Shown piece after piece: positions 59,193 to 64,000 of a stretch of DNA of 64,000 bases (positions are counted from its first letter, which is position 1; every line of letters starts with the position of its first letter). This stretch comes from Flavobacteriales bacterium (GTDB taxonomy: Bacteria; Bacteroidota; Bacteroidia; Flavobacteriales_D; Parvicellaceae): the NCBI GenBank assembly GCA_029251405.1, contig JAQXDK010000016.1, forward strand, positions 87,387 to 151,386, given 5' to 3'. The position numbers were made by a program, and so were the translations under genes. The notes under the pieces are model-generated. The model was not told the DNA's origin. It did not search any database and saw only the letters and a program-made list of their open reading frames with translations.

Positions 59193-62100
59193 ATGAATTC
59201 AAAGTTAACTTACTCGCTTCTTATTTTTTTAAGTTTCACCCTCAGTTTTTACACTCAGGATAAAACATGGAACGGATCTTCAAGTTCACAGTGGCATACA
59301 GATGCCAATTGGACTCCAACTGGTGTTCCTACATCTGGCCAATCTGTTTTAATTCCAGATGTTACAACTGATCCGGTTATTTTTACTACTGTTGAGTGTG
59401 CTGCTTTACAAATTGAATCTGGAGCTGTTTTGACAACTTTTACTTCTGGATCTGTGAAATTAACAGCAGCATCCATTGAAATTCAAAGTGGAGGTGAACT
59501 AGATATTTCTTTTGGAGAGATTGAATGTACAGGAAAACTTGATCATGATGGTTTGTTGACTATTTCTGGTGGTTTGTTAGATATTAACGGTGAATATGAA
59601 TCATCAGCTTCTAGTACTGAGGCAATTTCTGCGGGTGACATTACTGTTTTTGGAGCTTGGACTGCTGCTGACGACGATGCTTTTACTCCCGATGGTGGAA
59701 CTGTTACTTTTGACGGTACATCGAATCAAAATGCAGCTCAACACGCAAGTTCTTACTTCAATAACTTAGCAATAAGTAACTCTAACAGTTCAGACGTTGA
59801 TTTTACTGCAGATTTAGACGTAAACGGTACATTAGCTATTGCTTCTGGAGCAGACTTAGATATTAGTGCAGCTTCAAATTTGGAAATTGAAGGTACCTTC
59901 ACCAACAGCGGAACTTTCACCTCATCTGGAGAAATAATTACTTTCAATGGATCTTCTACAACAGACGCACCTAGGTTAGATGCTGATGCTTCTTTGAATA
60001 TCGTAATTAATAAATCTTCTGCTAGTAACGAAGTTAATTTTCTTGGTAATGGATCTTTTACCAATTTTACTGTGTCTCAAGGTGTAGCAGACATTGATGA
60101 TAATACTTTTACAGTTACTGGAACATCAGATATTGATGGAACTTTATCAGCCAGTACTGGAACCTATAATGCGGACGGTGCTTTTGATGCTACTGGTGGA
60201 AATATTACTTTTAGTGGTGGTGGAAATTTAATACTTTCCAATACTTCAGTTACGAGTTTGGGTACATTCACAAAATCGACTAGTACAGTTAAATACGATC
60301 AAAATGTTGCTCAAAATATTGACAATGTCAATTATTATAATCTAACGATTGAGGGTGGGAGTAACAAAACATTTACTGGAAACACTGATGTTTCTAATAT
60401 CCTAGATATTAACGGTGGTGTTTTAGTATTAGATAATTCTTCTTATAAAATTACTGTCGCAGCTGTTACATTAGATGCATCTTTTATAAATATTTCAGAT
60501 GGTGAAATGGAATGTTCTGGGACATTTGATCATAATGCTGGGAATCTGACAATGTCTGGAGGTACTTTGGATTTGAATGGAGATTATGAATCTGCTGCTA
60601 ATAGTAATTCAAGTATATCCGATGGAAATATTACTATTGCAGGTAACTGGACAGCAGCAGCAGATGACGCATTTAATCCTACTGGTGGAACAGTTACTTT
60701 CGACGGATCTTCTGACAGAAACCTTACTTTCAATGCTAGTTCAAATTTTCATAACCTGACCATATCAAACACAGGAAGTTCAGATGTAGATGTTGCTAAT
60801 GATTTAGATGTTAATGGGAATTTAGTAATTAGTGCCAATGCAGATTTTGATATTTCTGCTGCTTCAAATTTATATATTGCCTTAGATTTCACAAATTCAG
60901 GAACTTTTACAACTGGTAACGAAACCATTACTTTTGACGGAGCTAGCAGTGCAAGTGAATCTTGCCCAGCAATTAGTAATGCAGATGTAAATATTGTAGT
61001 AAATAAATCGGATGCAAGTGGAACTGTAACATTTGGGAATTGCTCGGTGAATCAGTTTACAGTTACAGACGGAATAGCCAGTATTGGTGCAAGTACTGTT
61101 ACTGCAGATGCTGCTATAACAATTTCAAGTGGTGCAGAACTAACAATATCGTCTGGTAGTTTTACAGCAGACGCTGCTTCAGATATTGACGGAACACTAT
61201 CCATTACATCTACTGGAACTTACGATGCCAATGCCGATTTTGATGCTACAGGAGCTGCTGTAACTTTTTCTGGTGCAGGTTCAATAGAAATGTCTGGTTC
61301 TATCACAAAACTGGGGACTAGCTTTACAGAAGGTTCCGGAACCATTAAATATGATGGTGCTGGTGTTCAAGGTATATTTAATACCACTTACAACAACCTA
61401 ATTATCGATCAAAATTCAACCAAATCAGCTACTGCAGATTTAGATATAGACGGTAATTTAACAATTGACAATAGTGCAACTTTGGACATGTCAGCTTCAA
61501 ATTTCAATATGGTTATTGATGGAGATTACACGTTAACTTCAGGAACTTTTAGTTCTAGAACGGGAACAGTTACTTTTAGTGGTGCTGGGGCCCAAAGTTT
61601 AACCCCGGGGTCAAGTAGTTTTTACAATTTAACTACTGCAACGAATGGTACCAATGTCACCATACAAGCTGATGTGACAGTTACAAATAATTTAACAATT
61701 GCTAATAATACAACTTTAGATGCTGGAAGTAACAGAGCTATTACTATTGGTGGTAACTGGTCTAATAGCGGAACATTTACAGATCAAGCAGGAACAGTTA
61801 CGTTTAATGGAGGAGATGCACAAACGGTAACATCAGGCGGAAGTGATTTTTATAATTTGACAACGACTGGCGCATCAACCGCAGTTACGTTAGCAGATGC
61901 TATGACAATTGCGAACGATTTATCAATAGCATCAAGTTCCTCTTTAGATGTTTCAGGTAGTAATTTTTCTATTGGGATAAAAGGTAATTGGTCCAATAGT
62001 GCAACGTTTGTAGATCAAGCAGGAACAGTTACGTTTGATGGAGGCGATGCTCAGACGGTAACTTCAGGTGGAAGCGATTTTTATAATTTAATAACGACAG

Positions 62101-64000
62101 GCGCATTAACTGTAGTTACGTTAGCAGATGCCATGACAATTGCGAACGATTTATCAATAGCATCAAGTTCCTCTTTAGATGTTTCAGGTAGTAATTTTTC
62201 TATTGGCATAAAAGGGAATTGGTCCAACAGCGCAACGTTTGTAGATCAAGCAGGAACAGTTACGTTTAATGGAGGAGGTGCACAAACGGTAACATCGGGT
62301 GGAAGCGATTTTTATAATTTAACAACAACAGGTGCATCAACGGCAGTTACGTTGGCAGACGCCATGACAATAGCGAACGATTTAACGATTGCATCAAGTT
62401 CTAGTTTGGATGTGTCTGGAAGTAATTATTCTATTGGAGTCAAAGGTAATTGGTCCAATAGTGCAACGTTTGTAAATCAAGCAGGGACAGTAACTTTTAA
62501 TGGTTCTGCAGCACAAACTATTTCAGGAACAAATACATTTTATGACTTAACCATTAATAATACTCATGGTTCTTCAAAAGTAAGTGCCAATGGAAGTACT
62601 TTAACAGTACAAGACGATTTATTAGTAAGTGATGGGATTTTTGAGTCTGCATCGGATTATGTAGACGTTACGATAAGTGCTGGTGCAACTTTAGAGCTTT
62701 CTGGAGATATTACTGTAAGTGGAGATTGGTCTAATAGCGGAACTTTTACACCAAGTACAAATACGGTAACATTCGATGGTGGGGTTGCACAGTCCTTAAC
62801 TTCTGGAGGAAGTAGTTTTTATGATTTAACAACAGCAACGGCGAGTACTGATGTTACTATTCAAGATGCATTGGTAGTTTCCAATGACCTGACAATTGTA
62901 GCTAGTACTACCTTAGATGCAGGAAGCGATCAAGCCATTTCAGTTGGAGGAAATTGGGATAACGGAAATGGTGGAACTTTTATATCTGCATCAAATACAG
63001 TCACATTTAATGGTTCTGGAGCACAGACGGTAACTACAGGTGGAACTGGAACGGGTAATGATTTTAATAATGTAACTATTACAAATACAGCAGCAAGTCC
63101 TGCAACTGATTATGTTCAAACGTCTGGTGCTATAAAAGTCGATGGAACTTTGGATGTAACAGATGGACAGTTTATGCCAGCTGTTTCAAGTGATTTTGTC
63201 AATGTTACGCTATCTAGTAGTAACGGAAAATTAAAGCAAGCTGGACTAGGAACAATAACCGTTTCTGGAACCTGGAACAATATTGGTGGAAGTTCAGCAT
63301 CTTTTGATGGAAATAATGGAACAGTATCTTTTGATGGCGGAGTAGCACAGTCTGTTACTAGTGGGGGTATTTCTTTTAATTTTTTTAGAACAGCAACATC
63401 TGGTACTGTAGTTACTATTCAAGATGCTTTGATTGTTGCAAAAACTCTTACAATAGAAGCGAATACCACTTTAGACGCAGGAAGTAATCAAGCTATTTCA
63501 GTTGGAAGTTATTGGACCAATTCTGGAACTTTCACATCTGCTTCTGGAACGGTAACTTTTAATGGTACACTTAGTCAAGTAATCACAACAGGTGGAGTGG
63601 GAACTGGTAATGACTTTTACAACTTAATAATAGCAAATACAGGAAATCCTGCAGGTAACAATGTTTCAACATCTGGAGAAATAAAAGTTACTGGAACCTT
63701 GGATGTAAGTGATGGGTTGTTTATCCCAGCAACATCCAGTGAATTTTTAGATGTTACTGTGTCTACAGATGGTTTTCTTGAGACAGCTGCAAGTTCGTCT
63801 ATTACTGTTTCGGGAAATTGGAGTGATGCTGCTGGAACTTTCACTCCTAATACAGGAACTGTTGTAATGGATGGAACTTCAAAAACCATTGCTACTGGAG
63901 CAAGTAATGAGTTTTATAATCTAACAATAGACGGAACAGTAACTACTAGCACATCTAACGATGTTAATGTACAGAATTTATTAACTGTAAATTCCTCAAA
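59193..64000 (+). CDS. Giant secreted beta-strand-repeat protein, truncated by window end
   Basis: One frame stays open from ATG 59193 to the window end: 1602 codons and no stop. Signal peptide MNSKLTYSLLIFLSFTLSFY ends near residue 22, then WNGSSSSQWHTDANWTP, a start typical of surface autotransporter-like and T9SS giants. The rest is Ser/Thr/Gly/Asp-rich beta-strand repeats (GTVTFDG, DFYNLT, LDVSG) with few cysteines, expected to form a long beta-solenoid. A T9SS sorting domain is expected beyond the window but not seen. Best guess is an adhesin or biofilm matrix protein. Small reverse-strand frames in this region are shadows. Confidence 0.9.
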   Translation, partial: MNSKLTYSLLIFLSFTLSFYTQDKTWNGSSSSQWHTDANWTPTGVPTSGQSVLIPDVTTDPVIFTTVECAALQIESGAVLTTFTSGSVKLTAASIEIQSGGELDISFGEIECTGKLDHDGLLTISGGLLDINGEYESSASSTEAISAGDITVFGAWTAADDDAFTPDGGTVTFDGTSNQNAAQHASSYFNNLAISNSNSSDVDFTADLDVNGTLAIASGADLDISAASNLEIEGTFTNSGTFTSSGEIITFNGSSTTDAPRLDADASLNIVINKSSASNEVNFLGNGSFTNFTVSQGVADIDDNTFTVTGTSDIDGTLSASTGTYNADGAFDATGGNITFSGGGNLILSNTSVTSLGTFTKSTSTVKYDQNVAQNIDNVNYYNLTIEGGSNKTFTGNTDVSNILDINGGVLVLDNSSYKITVAAVTLDASFINISDGEMECSGTFDHNAGNLTMSGGTLDLNGDYESAANSNSSISDGNITIAGNWTAAADDAFNPTGGTVTFDGSSDRNLTFNASSNFHNLTISNTGSSDVDVANDLDVNGNLVISANADFDISAASNLYIALDFTNSGTFTTGNETITFDGASSASESCPAISNADVNIVVNKSDASGTVTFGNCSVNQFTVTDGIASIGASTVTADAAITISSGAELTISSGSFTADAASDIDGTLSITSTGTYDANADFDATGAAVTFSGAGSIEMSGSITKLGTSFTEGSGTIKYDGAGVQGIFNTTYNNLIIDQNSTKSATADLDIDGNLTIDNSATLDMSASNFNMVIDGDYTLTSGTFSSRTGTVTFSGAGAQSLTPGSSSFYNLTTATNGTNVTIQADVTVTNNLTIANNTTLDAGSNRAITIGGNWSNSGTFTDQAGTVTFNGGDAQTVTSGGSDFYNLTTTGASTAVTLADAMTIANDLSIASSSSLDVSGSNFSIGIKGNWSNSATFVDQAGTVTFDGGDAQTVTSGGSDFYNLITTGALTVVTLADAMTIANDLSIASSSSLDVSGSNFSIGIKGNWSNSATFVDQAGTVTFNGGGAQTVTSGGSDFYNLTTTGASTAVTLADAMTIANDLTIASSSSLDVSGSNYSIGVKGNWSNSATFVNQAGTVTFNGSAAQTISGTNTFYDLTINNTHGSSKVSANGSTLTVQDDLLVSDGIFESASDYVDVTISAGATLELSGDITVSGDWSNSGTFTPSTNTVTFDGGVAQSLTSGGSSFYDLTTATASTDVTIQDALVVSNDLTIVASTTLDAGSDQAISVGGNWDNGNGGTFISASNTVTFNGSGAQTVTTGGTGTGNDFNNVTITNTAASPATDYVQTSGAIKVDGTLDVTDGQFMPAVSSDFVNVTLSSSNGKLKQAGLGTITVSGTWNNIGGSSASFDGNNGTVSFDGGVAQSVTSGGISFNFFRTATSGTVVTIQDALIVAKTLTIEANTTLDAGSNQAISVGSYWTNSGTFTSASGTVTFNGTLSQVITTGGVGTGNDFYNLIIANTGNPAGNNVSTSGEIKVTGTLDVSDGLFIPATSSEFLDVTVSTDGFLETAASSSITVSGNWSDAAGTFTPNTGTVVMDGTSKTIATGASNEFYNLTIDGTVTTSTSNDVNVQNLLTVNSS
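59514..61487 (+). repeat. Two diverged copies of a 987-bp (329-residue) module
   Basis: Module 1 starts at 59514 (GEIECTGKLDHD) and module 2 at 60501 (GEMECSGTFDHN), both followed by SGGxLDxNGxYES, DDAFxPxGGTVTFDG, a DISAASNL segment and an INxxDxxGT-type end. In-frame period 987 bp. Copies are similar at protein level only, and the right end of copy 2 is approximate. Confidence 0.75.
61752..62515 (+). repeat. Three exact-period 231-bp tandem repeats plus a partial fourth
   Basis: Units begin at 61752, 61983, 62214 and 62445, each 231 bp (77 residues), opening with GGxAA(C/T)TGGTC and containing GATCAAGCAGGAACAG and GATTTATCAATAGCATC-type blocks. Units 1-3 are nearly identical in their second halves; the fourth copy diverges after about 70 bases. 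Confidence 0.9.
62721..64000 (+). repeat. 546-bp repeats (182 residues), two copies plus start of a third
   Basis: In-frame landmarks GDWSNSGTFTP (62721), GTWNNIGGSSA (63267) and GNWSDAAGTFTP (63813) are each 546 bp apart. Between them recur LTIxAxTTLDAGSxQAISVG, TxGGxGTGNDF and SGxIKVxGTLDVxDG. The third copy continues past the window. Confidence 0.88.

Noticed and set aside
59255..60064. Short reverse frames (also 63617-63889) and a forward frame at 60577-60759 in the last 5 kb
   Set aside because: All lie within the continuous giant repeat frame that starts at 59193 and are chance frames in repetitive DNA.

Overview
The window reads as a compact, AT-rich chromosome segment from a marine member of the Flavobacteriia (Bacteroidota). 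Evidence: SusC/SusD pairs, type IX secretion (T9SS) C-terminal sorting domains, GldL-like and PUR/DUF3276 proteins, a Bacteroidota-type parA-parB-DUF5683 run, TAnnTTTG-type -7 promoter elements, and almost no Shine-Dalgarno sequences. Genes are packed tightly: many neighbours overlap by 1-11 bases, several convergent pairs overlap at their stops, and no gap over 300 bases lacks a gene. I see no insertion sequence, phage, CRISPR array or rRNA.

Layout. 1-7.8 kb: truncated 2,4-dienoyl-CoA reductase (fadH), an Mpo1/DUF962-like protein, a secreted CotH/T9SS protein, tRNA-Ser and tRNA-Pro, then a tiny secreted repeat protein translationally coupled to a sphingosine-1-phosphate-lyase-like enzyme; three lipid-breakdown functions lie close together. 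7.8-18.3 kb: RNA methyltransferase, TlpA thioredoxin, response regulator plus ZIP metal transporter, a fabI-murF-small membrane protein-ybaB operon, J-domain protein, lipoprotein cyclophilin, SPOR protein, exonuclease III. 18.3-36.7 kb: housekeeping genes (pgk, murQ, bcp, recA, parAB, PUR protein, ABC exporter, leucine dehydrogenase, nusB-DUF1573-yajC-coaE, SpmAB-like protein).

36.8-46.8 kb is a six-gene polysaccharide utilisation locus (SusC, SusD, PKD lipoprotein, GH16, GH3, GH16), best read as a laminarin (beta-1,3-glucan) locus: outer GH16 endoglucanases cut the chain, SusCD imports oligomers, and the GH3 beta-glucosidase finishes them. It is followed by two lipocalin-like lipoproteins that share a short CTDP...C motif with the PUL lipoproteins.

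48-59 kb: acetyltransferase, Omp28/T9SS protein, an unrecognised lipoprotein plus a SPOR-like repeat protein whose start region carries a terminator-like hairpin, two rhodanese proteins (one fused to thioredoxin), a GldL-like membrane protein, an alpha/beta hydrolase and a TonB-dependent receptor. From 59193 to the window end runs one open frame of over 1600 codons: a giant secreted beta-strand-repeat protein built of three successive repeat families (about 987, 231 and 546 bp). It has no stop in the window.
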